DNA from: Clostridia bacterium | GTDB taxonomy: Bacteria; Bacillota; Clostridia; Oscillospirales; Acutalibacteraceae | Direction: 5' to 3' | DNA length: 64,000 bases | NCBI GenBank assembly: GCA_017502085.1 | Contig: JAFVVQ010000025.1 | Location: 1 to 64,000 of the forward strand | Part shown: positions 1 through 6,932 of the stretch, one piece after another | Layout: each line of letters begins with the position of its first letter | Numbering within the stretch: position 1 is the stretch's first letter | Notes under the pieces: generated by a model | What the model was told of the DNA's origin: nothing | The model's database searches: none | What the model saw: only the letters and a program-made list of their open reading frames with translations | Translations under genes and position numbers: made by a program

Positions 1-1
1 A

Positions 2-391
2 ACTTACACTATTGAGAATGTAAAGTCTTATGTTGCTGCTTTAGAAAAGAAGCTTGATCTTATTTCAAAGCAAGAGCAAAAATATTCTGAAGAAATTGAA
101 AAGGCTGTTGCAGAGTACAAAGAAATGAAAGAAAGTGCAACTGACTTTGACCCTGCCGAGCTTCGTGAGGAACAGCTTAAACTTCGCTACGATAAAGAAG
201 TACAGAGCAGTCAGATAATTCGCAGTAACGGAAAGGAGCTTGTCACTTCAAGATTTAATTACAGCATTCGTGATGTCAATTACTTCCTCGGTGAACAGAA
301 CGATTCCCGTTCAGTATCACAAAGACTCGCACAAGCCAAATCAACTCCAAGACGAAAGAAAAATATCAAACACGGCAGAGATGAAAGATAA
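2..391 (+). CDS. C-terminal part of an unidentified coiled-coil protein (5' end outside window)
   Basis: An open frame enters from the left edge and ends at a TAA, giving 129 residues. The first half is rich in Lys, Glu and Ala with heptad-like spacing, which predicts a coiled coil. The second half is polar and ends in a strongly basic tail (RRKKNIKH). I recognise no domain. The position at the edge of an AT-rich element with a serine recombinase makes a mobilisation or other element-borne protein possible, but nothing in the visible residues proves it. An intrinsic terminator follows about 40 bases later, so this is the last gene of its unit. Confidence 0.7.
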   Translation, partial: TYTIENVKSYVAALEKKLDLISKQEQKYSEEIEKAVAEYKEMKESATDFDPAELREEQLKLRYDKEVQSSQIIRSNGKELVTSRFNYSIRDVNYFLGEQNDSRSVSQRLAQAKSTPRRKKNIKHGRDER

Positions 392-430
392 TCCCAGTAA
401 CAATTTCTATTAACGAAAAAATTTACACTA

Positions 431-472
431 ACGGTCACAATCATCACTCAAGAAGATTGTGACCGTTTTTTG
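431..472 (+). terminator. Intrinsic terminator
   Basis: A perfect 12-bp stem (ACGGTCACAATC with GATTGTGACCGT) closes a 12-base loop and runs into a T tract. It separates the partial gene at the window edge from the sigma-factor unit. Confidence 0.85.
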
Positions 473-562
473 CATTTTAGCTTATTTTTTATATTAAAAC
501 CTAACGATTATGCATCCTAAAACCGCAATGTTGCTTAATAGGTAGAAAAAGCAATATTGTTG

Positions 563-571
563 TGGTATAAT
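563..571 (+). promoter_or_regulatory. Extended -10 element, possible promoter of the sigma-factor gene
   Basis: TGGTATAAT is a perfect extended -10 box with no good -35 hexamer at 16 to 18 bases upstream. It lies about 240 bases before the chosen start of the sigma gene. The 417-base stretch between the first terminator and the sigma gene otherwise shows only AT-rich sequence. The long leader makes the assignment uncertain. Confidence 0.4.
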
Positions 572-808
572 TAATTAATTTGATAATATCCGTTTTAAAT
601 ATGAATTTTTTGTAAATTCTCGAAAATCCAGCGTAACATTTGCCGTTTTTCGTCATATGTATATATGGGGATTTTTCGGCATTTGCGTTTCACAAAATTT
701 TTTGTTGAATTTTGTACTGAAAAGTCAGTTCTCATGCGTTATATATATTGGGAGAGTGTACTCGAAAATAACATTCTCTTATATGCTTGGAAAGGGAGTA
801 TCATAACA

Positions 809-1366
809 TTGGATATAAACGAAAGAGAAAGGGATATGCAGTTAGCGGACAAGCTGTGGCGAGAATATGAGCCGTACATTCGCAAACTGTGTAATTACAA
901 ACTGAACAGACACAAAGAATATATTGATGATTGTGTTCAGGATGTGTTTATTGGTTTGGTTGAAGCGATACATAAAGGAACGAAAATAGAATATCCGAAA
1001 ACTTGGCTAACTACGGTTGCGAATAATATGATAAAGGATATTTATAGCCTCGCTTCTAAAACTTCCGATAAGGTTATATCATTATCCGAAAAGGATTTGA
1101 TTGACGACAATTATTTTTGGAATGATACAGGATCTGAAAACTCAAATATAAGCGAAGAACAGATTTTGAGTGTTAAGGAAGAAATAATTCAAATGCTTAA
1201 TGAAGATGAACAGCGGTTATTAAATGAGAGATTCGAACAAAAATTAAGCATTGCATTGATTGCACGAAGGTATAACACGACGGAGAATAACATTTATCAA
1301 AAACTGTTCAGATTGAAAAGTAAATGCAGGAAGCTAATAAGAGATTATTTGGAACAGCAATACTAA
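809..1366 (+). CDS. RNA polymerase sigma factor, sigma-70 family (ECF-like)
   Basis: This 185-residue protein would direct RNA polymerase to a dedicated promoter set. Residues about 15-50 look like sigma region 2 (an aromatic-rich helix, then DDCVQDVFIGLVEAI), and about 145-180 like the region 4 helix-turn-helix (SIALIARRYNTTENNIYQKL). The frame is open further upstream, but the TTG here has an AAAGGGAG ribosome site 10 bases before it and begins just before the domain, so I prefer it. A membrane anti-sigma-like gene follows after 84 bases. Three nearby copies of a non-standard promoter are its likely targets. It resembles the small sigma factors common in clostridial mobile DNA; the exact subfamily is not clear. 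Confidence 0.85.
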   Translation: MDINERERDMQLADKLWREYEPYIRKLCNYKLNRHKEYIDDCVQDVFIGLVEAIHKGTKIEYPKTWLTTVANNMIKDIYSLASKTSDKVISLSEKDLIDDNYFWNDTGSENSNISEEQILSVKEEIIQMLNEDEQRLLNERFEQKLSIALIARRYNTTENNIYQKLFRLKSKCRKLIRDYLEQQY

Positions 1367-1402
1367 CAAAAAATGAACCAATAATTTATGCAATATTTTT
1401 TT

Positions 1403-1431
1403 GTAAGATTTTTGATTTTAACAGACTATAT
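1403..1431 (+). promoter_or_regulatory. Putative sigma-factor-specific promoter A (GTAAGA-N15-GACTATAT)
   Basis: GTAAGA at 1403 and GACTATAT at 1424 are separated by exactly 15 bases. The same pair with the same spacing recurs at 2909 and 4878. Here it lies between the sigma gene and the anti-sigma-like gene, so the sigma factor could drive its own inhibitor. The ribosome site GGGAGG begins only 7 bases after the -10-like element, so the leader would be very short. Confidence 0.7.
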
Positions 1432-1450
1432 AGATGAGGGAGGATAATTA

Positions 1451-2242
1451 ATGATAAGCGATAAGAATTTTTTAGAGTTTCTCAATGATAAATCACTTGA
1501 CTTATCAAAAGAGAAACTTGAACAGATTATCGAAGAAGAATTAGAGAAACCCGAAAATGAAATGGATGCAGATTTAATTGAGTATTGCCTTGATGCTCTT
1601 AACGAACTTGAAAGAAATGACTCAGTTGAAATCAAAGCAGAAAGGACAAGTGATTCAAAAGATAAGATAATATATAAACCGTTTAAAAAGATTTTTGTCG
1701 CAGCCGCCGCTGTAGCAATTGTTGCAATTGGTTCCCTTTCTGTTTTTGCGGCAGTTTCCGATGTAAGCATTCTTGATGGATTGGTTGAACTTTATAACAA
1801 ATATATTGTTGTCAGGTTTGATAAAAGCGATGATAAAGCAGATGATTATGAATTGCTTGGCACGGAACTTGCGGCGGAATTAAAAGAGAACGGTATTTAT
1901 CCTGTGCTTTTACCGGAAGCACTATTAAGTGATGAATCGAAAATAACTGAAATTGAATATCAGTTTTGGGATGTTCTTACTTCTGTGACCATTAGTTTTA
2001 GTTATAAAAGCGAAAAAGGCTTTGTTTCAATTGATCATTATGACCCAATTGTTGAGAGTGGAAAGTCAGAGTTCCCCAATGCCAAATATGAAACAACAAT
2101 TGATATCAACGGAATCCAAGTTCATGTTTTTGAACAAAACAGAAAAGGAACAATAACATTCAAGGACGGACAAACAGAATATACTATTATTTCGTCTATG
2201 AATGTTGAGCAGGCAATAGAATTTGCAAAAACAATTAAATAG
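1451..2242 (+). CDS. Membrane-anchored anti-sigma-like protein, DUF4367-like C-terminus
   Basis: A 263-residue protein with an acidic cytoplasmic N-terminus (about 1-75), one hydrophobic segment (about 82-105, FVAAAAVAIVAIGSLSVFA) and an extracellular domain of about 155 residues. The end of that domain (WDV...; INGIQVHVFEQ; YTIISSMNVEQAIEFAKTI) resembles the DUF4367 domains often found beside clostridial sigma factors. Position directly after the sigma gene and this topology suggest that the N-terminus holds the sigma factor and the outer domain senses the envelope. I see no His-Cys-Cys zinc anti-sigma motif. RBS GGGAGG precedes the ATG. Function is inferred from context and topology. Confidence 0.7.
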   Translation: MISDKNFLEFLNDKSLDLSKEKLEQIIEEELEKPENEMDADLIEYCLDALNELERNDSVEIKAERTSDSKDKIIYKPFKKIFVAAAAVAIVAIGSLSVFAAVSDVSILDGLVELYNKYIVVRFDKSDDKADDYELLGTELAAELKENGIYPVLLPEALLSDESKITEIEYQFWDVLTSVTISFSYKSEKGFVSIDHYDPIVESGKSEFPNAKYETTIDINGIQVHVFEQNRKGTITFKDGQTEYTIISSMNVEQAIEFAKTIK

Positions 2243-2254
2243 GAGATGATTAAT

Positions 2255-2764
2255 TTGAAAAAAATTATTTGTATAATTTGTTCGTTTGTATTTATATTCT
2301 CTTTGTTTAATCTTTCTGTATTTGCTACAGAAAGCAAAGGAGCAGGAACTTCTTCAATTATTTTAACAGGCGAAACAATAATTGAAGAAGCAGAAGGTAT
2401 CTATAACACAAGTGCTAACGCAAGGGCGACGGGATTAATAAGTCAGAAAACACTTACACTTTCAAAAACCGGTACACAACTTATTATATCTGCAAAGACG
2501 AAAGGCTCTGATGAAGTTGATAAATGCGGCTTCACTTACATAAAATTACAGAGACTTGTTAATGGTAGTTGGACTGATTACTCAACATACTGTTACTCTG
2601 ATCTGTATTCAGATTCAGCCACATATTCATTTGCTAAAACAATCACACCTCCTTCCGGTTATACCTATCGTGTAATTGCTGAACATTATGCTGCAAAAAA
2701 GACACTTCTGATTTTTACATCGGAAGAAACAAGCTATAATGAAACATCGTCATTAATATTTTAA
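2255..2764 (+). CDS. Small secreted protein, resembling DUF6147-type clostridial proteins
   Basis: About 169 residues with a clear signal peptide (KKIICIICSFVFIFSLFNLSVFA, cleavage near Ala-Thr-Glu). The mature part is Ser/Thr/Tyr-rich and ends as an apparent beta-sandwich domain with alternating polar and hydrophobic residues. An ATG nine bases upstream touches the AGGAG site; the TTG used here is spaced nine bases from it and gives the better signal peptide. The gene follows the anti-sigma-like gene by 12 bases and shares promoter A. The family name is recalled from similar secreted proteins and is tentative; no enzymatic motif is visible. Confidence 0.65.
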   Translation: MKKIICIICSFVFIFSLFNLSVFATESKGAGTSSIILTGETIIEEAEGIYNTSANARATGLISQKTLTLSKTGTQLIISAKTKGSDEVDKCGFTYIKLQRLVNGSWTDYSTYCYSDLYSDSATYSFAKTITPPSGYTYRVIAEHYAAKKTLLIFTSEETSYNETSSLIF

Positions 2765-2804
2765 ATAAAAGTTCCAAGCAACACTTTCTGATATCAGCAG
2801 ATAA

Positions 2805-2848
2805 AACACGCCTTAAACTAATTGATTGGTTTAAGGTGTGTTTTTGTT
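2805..2848 (+). terminator. Intrinsic terminator
   Basis: A 14-bp stem (AACACGCCTTAAAC with GTTTAAGGTGTGTT, one G-T pair) and a T-rich run end the sigma / anti-sigma / secreted protein unit. Confidence 0.85.
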
Positions 2849-2908
2849 TTCAAAACAATTGTCGAAATTTAACAAATGTTACTTTGAAAATTTGTTAGTT
2901 ATTTTTGT

Positions 2909-2937
2909 GTAAGAAATTAGATTTTTAAAGACTATAT
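2909..2937 (+). promoter_or_regulatory. Putative sigma-factor-specific promoter B (GTAAGA-N15-GACTATAT)
   Basis: Second copy of the motif, again with a 15-base spacer. The surrounding bases match copy C beyond the core: both read GTAAGAAA at the first element and AAAGACTATATTTATG at the second. It lies 107 bases before the start of the 393-residue secreted protein. No ordinary TTGACA/TATAAT promoter is visible in this gap. Confidence 0.7.
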
Positions 2938-2984
2938 TTATGTAAGACAATTATTGATTGTTAAATGCTGAAAGGGTGAGTCCA

Positions 2985-3023
2985 ATGTTTTGGTTAGTTT
3001 ATATCTATAAGAACATTTGTTAA
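2985..3023 (+). CDS. Possible 12-codon leader peptide
   Basis: A short frame (MFWLVYIYKNIC) sits in the leader between promoter B and the secreted-protein gene, with GGGTGA five bases before its ATG. The leader behind promoter C carries the same GGGTGA-N5-ATG arrangement, but there the frame is only AUG-GUU-UAG. The conserved start signal with an unconserved coding part suggests that initiation itself matters. This is inference from two copies. Confidence 0.3.
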   Translation: MFWLVYIYKNIC

Positions 3024-3043
3024 TTTTAAAAGGAGTGTAAAAA

Positions 3044-4225
3044 ATGAAATATACTGAGAAATGTCGTTATTATAAAACCTTCAAGTCTATTTTTTGCTTT
3101 GTTATGATTTTTACAATTATGTTGATGTCCACAATAATTCAGACAAATGCGGTTGCAAACGAAAATTCCGATAATCTGTTGTTTGTTTATGATAATAACA
3201 ATTGGGATGAAGCTAAAAACTATATAAACACAGAAGCAAATAAAATTGATGTTGACTTTATATCTCTTAATGAGTTTTCTGTAAAAAAAGCATCAGATTA
3301 TACTGCTATTGCATACCCCTTTTCATCAGTTCAAAATGTTCAATTGAAGCATTTATTTGCAGAACATAAAATTTATTTGTATGGTGAATTAACAATAAAC
3401 AATTATAAGGATGCGGTTGGATTAAATGATTTTTCCATTTTCATTGACTCAGATATTGTTGAAAATAATGAGATTCCTAAACAAAAACTTTCAAACGAAT
3501 ATGAAACAAATGAAATTTTTAATTTGATATGTTACGATGCTTCACCGCTGTTGTGTAAGATTTCTTCAGATAATACTACTCCTTTTTTGAAGGCGATCAT
3601 AAATGATATTAACGAATCATCAACTTCTGTAGGAGAACGTTCGCATACAATTGTAAAGAGTCAATTTAATTTTAGATTATACTTTGAACTCGGTGCTTAT
3701 TTATATGTGTTGAATATGGATTATAGCTTATATCGTAACACAAACGAGTCTGATTCTACTTACGATTATTTTGGAATAAAAACAAACACATGGTGTACTG
3801 ACCCAACTGGCGATAAAACAATAAAGCAGGTAGAAACAAAATACAGTTTCCCAAAAGCTTCTGATGAACTTATGGAATGTGGTCCGGATACAGATACAAA
3901 TATTGGTACACTTGAAGTGGCGGTTGGATATGGCGATGGAGCATCGGGTCAGATTGCTTATCAGATGGATTTATCTGATACAAAACCCAACATTACTAAG
4001 ACAGCAAATTACACGGCTGATACAGTTCAGTGGATTATGACACCACGCACATTATTCCCAAAGAGTATTTCTGATACCATTTCAACTTGTAGTGCTACTT
4101 GGGCTTCAACTGGAAAGAGTGCACAAATTGATGTTGATTTTCAGGCTGTAGTATCATATGGAACAAACAATCAATATCGATACTATACAGGATACTATAA
4201 TGTTCCTGTTGTTTATAATTACTGA
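3044..4225 (+). CDS. Secreted protein of unknown function, 393 residues
   Basis: I do not recognise this protein. It starts with basic residues and a hydrophobic signal segment at about 14-36 (IFCFVMIFTIMLMSTII), then NAVANEN as a likely cleavage region. The mature part has no second membrane segment and no cell-wall sorting signal, so it is probably released or wall-associated. It is Asn/Asp/Tyr/Thr-rich, as is common for exported proteins from AT-rich clostridial DNA. RBS AAAAGGAG precedes the ATG. Promoter B and its conserved leader lie upstream, which places it in the presumed sigma regulon. Confidence 0.65.
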   Translation: MKYTEKCRYYKTFKSIFCFVMIFTIMLMSTIIQTNAVANENSDNLLFVYDNNNWDEAKNYINTEANKIDVDFISLNEFSVKKASDYTAIAYPFSSVQNVQLKHLFAEHKIYLYGELTINNYKDAVGLNDFSIFIDSDIVENNEIPKQKLSNEYETNEIFNLICYDASPLLCKISSDNTTPFLKAIINDINESSTSVGERSHTIVKSQFNFRLYFELGAYLYVLNMDYSLYRNTNESDSTYDYFGIKTNTWCTDPTGDKTIKQVETKYSFPKASDELMECGPDTDTNIGTLEVAVGYGDGASGQIAYQMDLSDTKPNITKTANYTADTVQWIMTPRTLFPKSISDTISTCSATWASTGKSAQIDVDFQAVVSYGTNNQYRYYTGYYNVPVVYNY

Positions 4226-4343
4226 ATAAACAACCACACAAATATTATAACAAACTACTTGTTTTTCACAAAACATATATAAATATTATTTAAAGATATT
4301 ATGCTTTAACTTTATAGTAAAAAATAGATTGAAGGTATATCCG

Positions 4344-4586
4344 ATGAAAGAAAAAATTATTGAAGTAATGCTCAAAACAACTGGTTTGTTTTTATTTGTT
4401 ATTGGCTTATTCGTTTCACTCATTGTCGGATTAGATTACTCTGATTATATGTATTTTATTATAGGTACATTAGTGTGTTTTCTGGTTGGACTCTTTTTAG
4501 TAGCAACAGGTGAAATAATCAGTTTGTTACGCAAAAATATCGAAAGACAAAACAAGATTATAGAGACATTAAATCAAAAAGAATAG
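4344..4586 (+). CDS. Small membrane protein with two transmembrane segments
   Basis: This 80-residue protein has two hydrophobic helices (about 8-28 and 34-56, ending LVCFLVGLFLVATGEI) and a charged C-terminal helix (about 60-80) likely on the cytoplasmic side. An in-frame TTG fifteen bases upstream exists, but the ATG chosen has GAAGGT seven bases before it. The gene stands alone in an AT-rich gap with no motif B/C-type promoter of its own, so it may be read through from the gene before it. No function can be assigned. Confidence 0.55.
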   Translation: MKEKIIEVMLKTTGLFLFVIGLFVSLIVGLDYSDYMYFIIGTLVCFLVGLFLVATGEIISLLRKNIERQNKIIETLNQKE

Positions 4587-4666
4587 TATTGAGCCAAATA
4601 CAATTTAAATTTTTGGTGATATTAATTGTCTGATAAAAGTTTTAAAAATTAAATATGTAAAGATTT

Positions 4667-4700
4667 ACGGAGCCTGCGTGGTGCAGACTCCGTTTTCTGT
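4667..4700 (+). terminator. Intrinsic terminator
   Basis: ACGGAGCCTGC pairs with GCAGACTCCGT (one internal mismatch) around a short GC-rich loop, followed by TTTCTG. It ends the unit started at promoter B. Confidence 0.75.
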
Positions 4701-4877
4701 ATTATTCTTCGTTATTGATTTGCATTCCGAAGAACTTTTGCTTGAAATACTCATTTAAATATTTATCAACGATTATTAAGATTCATAACATAAACGAAAA
4801 CCTTCTTTCCATAACGTGTAGATGTGTTTTGTTTATGTTTGACAAAATTATTATATAAATTTTGTGAATGTTTTTTT

Positions 4878-4906
4878 GTAAGAAATCTCATATTAAAAGA
4901 CTATAT
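4878..4906 (+). promoter_or_regulatory. Putative sigma-factor-specific promoter C (GTAAGA-N15-GACTATAT)
   Basis: Third copy of the motif with the same 15-base spacer. It is the only promoter-like signal in the 485-base gap between the two-helix membrane protein and the next secreted protein, and would drive that protein and the VanZ-like genes after it. Confidence 0.7.
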
Positions 4907-5071
4907 TTATGCAGGGCAATTATTGTTTTAGAAACAACTGAGGGGTGATACCAATGGTTTAGCTGAATATTATACAAAAAGAAATACGCAGCAACATTTA
5001 TTGTGCGTATTATTAAACAGGAACAAATTTGTAAAAATGATTTTTTAAAATCTTAAAATGGAGATGAGAAA
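4907..5071 (+). promoter_or_regulatory. Long 5' leader behind promoter C, partly conserved with leader B
   Basis: The first ~55 bases match leader B: TTTATG, then GCAATTATTG (ACAATTATTG in B), then GGGTGA-N5-ATG. Here the start codon opens only AUG-GUU-UAG (4954-4962). Further down, AATACGCA (4983-4990) can pair with TGCGTATT (5004-5011) to form an 8-bp hairpin that is not followed by a T run, so it is not a plain terminator. A regulatory role is suspected, not shown. Confidence 0.4.
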
Positions 5072-5509
5072 ATGAACAAAAATATTAAAATAATCTTTAG
5101 CGTTATACTTGTTTTTACACTTATGTTTTCTTCGGTTTTATCTTCTTCTGCATCTGCTTCTGACGAGAATATCTCGCCGTATACATTAAACAAGCCCAAT
5201 TTATATTGGGATTTATCAAACGAACAATATAATTTTAGCGGTTCTGCGGAAATGTCCAACTTGTATTCAAATTATCTGTTTACCGATGTTTCAAAAGTAC
5301 GAATATATGTAAAAAACAATCATAGCACTGAAACCTTAAAAGTTAAACTGCTTAAACAAACTGCTTTTGATATTGATTGGTCAGTCTCCACTGAAAATAT
5401 TGCTGCTAACGGATACAGAACGTGGGATGTTACTTTGGACGAAGATTCTACCTACATGTTAAAGTTTTATGCACCATCTGATTTTGAAGGTTATATAATG
5501 AAAATATAA
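5072..5509 (+). CDS. Small secreted protein of unknown function, 145 residues
   Basis: A signal peptide spans about residues 4-28 (IKIIFSVILVFTLMFSSVLS) with a Ser/Ala-rich cleavage region (SSSASASDENI). The mature ~115 residues look like a compact beta domain (KVRIYVKNNHSTETLKVKL; TYMLKFYAPSDFEGYIMKI), similar in character to cell-surface binding modules, but I cannot name a family. RBS GGAGATGAG precedes the ATG. A VanZ-like gene follows after 50 bases with no terminator between, so they are probably co-transcribed from promoter C. Confidence 0.65.
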   Translation: MNKNIKIIFSVILVFTLMFSSVLSSSASASDENISPYTLNKPNLYWDLSNEQYNFSGSAEMSNLYSNYLFTDVSKVRIYVKNNHSTETLKVKLLKQTAFDIDWSVSTENIAANGYRTWDVTLDEDSTYMLKFYAPSDFEGYIMKI

Positions 5510-5559
5510 ATAGTTTTTCGAAAAAATTTAACTCGTAAGCAAACAGAAAGGGAAAAATA

Positions 5560-6225
5560 ATGAGTTACATATTGAGTTTTGTTGGAAAAATGACTATATA
5601 TATGCTTATAACTCTTGCGGTATATACGCCAATGAGAATCATCTTTTTAAAAATCAGAAAAACAAATGTGGTTTTGTGGCGTGAAATTTTATTGGCTGTA
5701 TTTATTTGCTATATCATTGGCGTTTTTTCGATGACTGTTTTCCCTAATGTCAGAATTGATTATGATAAAGAATTAATTGTTAATCTGTTTTTTTCTACCG
5801 GTAATTCAGTTCATATTTCCAAAAATGGACTATCCTATTTTAAAAATAATGAAATATATAATGTTATAAATTTGATGCCTTTTAAAACCATTTCTGAATA
5901 TTTCTTTGCTCCCCAAAACACCAATTATGCAATAAGAGATTGGAATATAATAAAAACAACAAATTTGCTGGGTAACTTTTTATTGTTTTTACCTTTGGGT
6001 TTTATTCTTCCTCTTTTAAATAACAGATTCAAATCTTTTTTATTAACTTTGTTAGCATCAAGTGTGTTTATTATAGGAATAGAAGTAATTCAGTATTTTA
6101 TTGGTAGAGCAGCGGATATTGACGATTTTATGATTAATTTGACAGGTGTTTTTACTGGATTCATCTTCTTTGTTTTAAGTTCTAAAATTATGAAATTCAC
6201 AAAAAGGAGAGTCAATAATGAATAA
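5560..6225 (+). CDS. VanZ-like integral membrane protein
   Basis: A 221-residue protein with four or five transmembrane helices. Residues about 135-210 hold the VanZ-like pattern: LLGNFLLFLPLGFILPLL, an IEVIQYFIGRAADIDD stretch and a following glycine-containing helix (INLTGVFTG). VanZ proteins give low-level teicoplanin resistance in some enterococci; most homologues have no known substrate. Here a loop of about 60 residues separates the first helices from the core. RBS AAAGGG precedes the ATG. Its place downstream of promoter C puts a potential glycopeptide/envelope protein under the sigma factor. Confidence 0.8.
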   Translation: MSYILSFVGKMTIYMLITLAVYTPMRIIFLKIRKTNVVLWREILLAVFICYIIGVFSMTVFPNVRIDYDKELIVNLFFSTGNSVHISKNGLSYFKNNEIYNVINLMPFKTISEYFFAPQNTNYAIRDWNIIKTTNLLGNFLLFLPLGFILPLLNNRFKSFLLTLLASSVFIIGIEVIQYFIGRAADIDDFMINLTGVFTGFIFFVLSSKIMKFTKRRVNNE

Positions 6226-6352
6226 AAAAACTTTTTCAAAAAAATTTATATCCATATTGGCATTTGTATTATCTTTTACTTTTGCCTGCTCGCCTTTAGC
6301 TAACTCTATAATCATAAAACAACGATATTGTTCTGTTTCGGAGTGCTTATGA
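6218..6352 (+). CDS. Small exported peptide, 44 residues
   Basis: The ATG lies inside the last codons of the VanZ-like gene (8-base overlap) behind AAAGGAGAG. The peptide begins MNKKTFSKKFISILAFVLSF, a typical signal sequence, then TFACSPLAN, which could be a weak lipoprotein box, and ends after 16 more residues. Its stop overlaps the next start as ATGA. Translational coupling on both sides argues that it is real, although nothing is known about it. Confidence 0.5.
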   Translation: MNKKTFSKKFISILAFVLSFTFACSPLANSIIIKQRYCSVSECL

Positions 6353-6726
6353 AGATAAACAAACTTTTTGTGTTGATTTCCTCTTTACTTATTATTGTTT
6401 TTGGGATAACAGTTATAGGATTCATTTCAATAAATGTTGATTCTGGTGCTTGTAATACTGGTTATACTACTTTTGTTTTTGATAAATATAGCAATAAATT
6501 GGCTAACAATTTTTACGAAAGTGCTGACTTGTTAGACGAAATATCTGAAATAAAACCCATAAAAGGAACTCAAAAAGCAAAATGGAATGGCATAACAATA
6601 TATCTTGAATTTGATGTGGAATACAAACACAATGTTTATGGAGTTAATACTGAAAGGTTATTGTTTAAAGGAAAACGTATTTGGATTGATACTTTTAATT
6701 GGGATAACGGTAACATAATTGTTTAA
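6349..6726 (+). CDS. Membrane-anchored extracellular protein of unknown function
   Basis: This 125-residue protein has an N-terminal hydrophobic helix (about 6-28, FVLISSLLIIVFGITVIGF) that may anchor it or be cleaved, and an outer domain with an YLEFDVEYKH beta pattern. The ATG overlaps the previous stop (ATGA) and has GGAG six bases upstream; a TTG further upstream in frame is less likely. It is the last gene of the promoter C unit. No family recognised. Confidence 0.6.
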   Translation: MKINKLFVLISSLLIIVFGITVIGFISINVDSGACNTGYTTFVFDKYSNKLANNFYESADLLDEISEIKPIKGTQKAKWNGITIYLEFDVEYKHNVYGVNTERLLFKGKRIWIDTFNWDNGNIIV

Positions 6727-6802
6727 CAAAAATAACTGCACTTAATAATTGCTTTTTTAAAATCAATACACCTTATTCAACAACATAATTCAACAAATAA
6801 AA

Positions 6803-6838
6803 AAAGAACGGGCTTATTTTATAAAGTCCGTTCTTTTT
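6803..6838 (+). terminator. Intrinsic terminator
   Basis: AAAGAACGG and CCGTTCTTT, with the inner pair TTA/TAA, form a stem followed by T residues. It closes the VanZ-containing unit. The remaining ~100 bases before the recombinase remnant are AT-rich with no gene. Confidence 0.85.
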
Positions 6839-6932
6839 GCGTTATATTAGGTACATAAAAAACAATACGCAAACAATGTAAAAATTATTTTTAAAAAGAT
6901 TAATTTTTTTCGTTTGCAGAAAACACCCTTGA

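Noticed and set aside
2..391. Naming the edge fragment a relaxase or mobilisation protein
   Set aside because: Only a coiled coil and a basic tail are visible; no relaxase motif is present.
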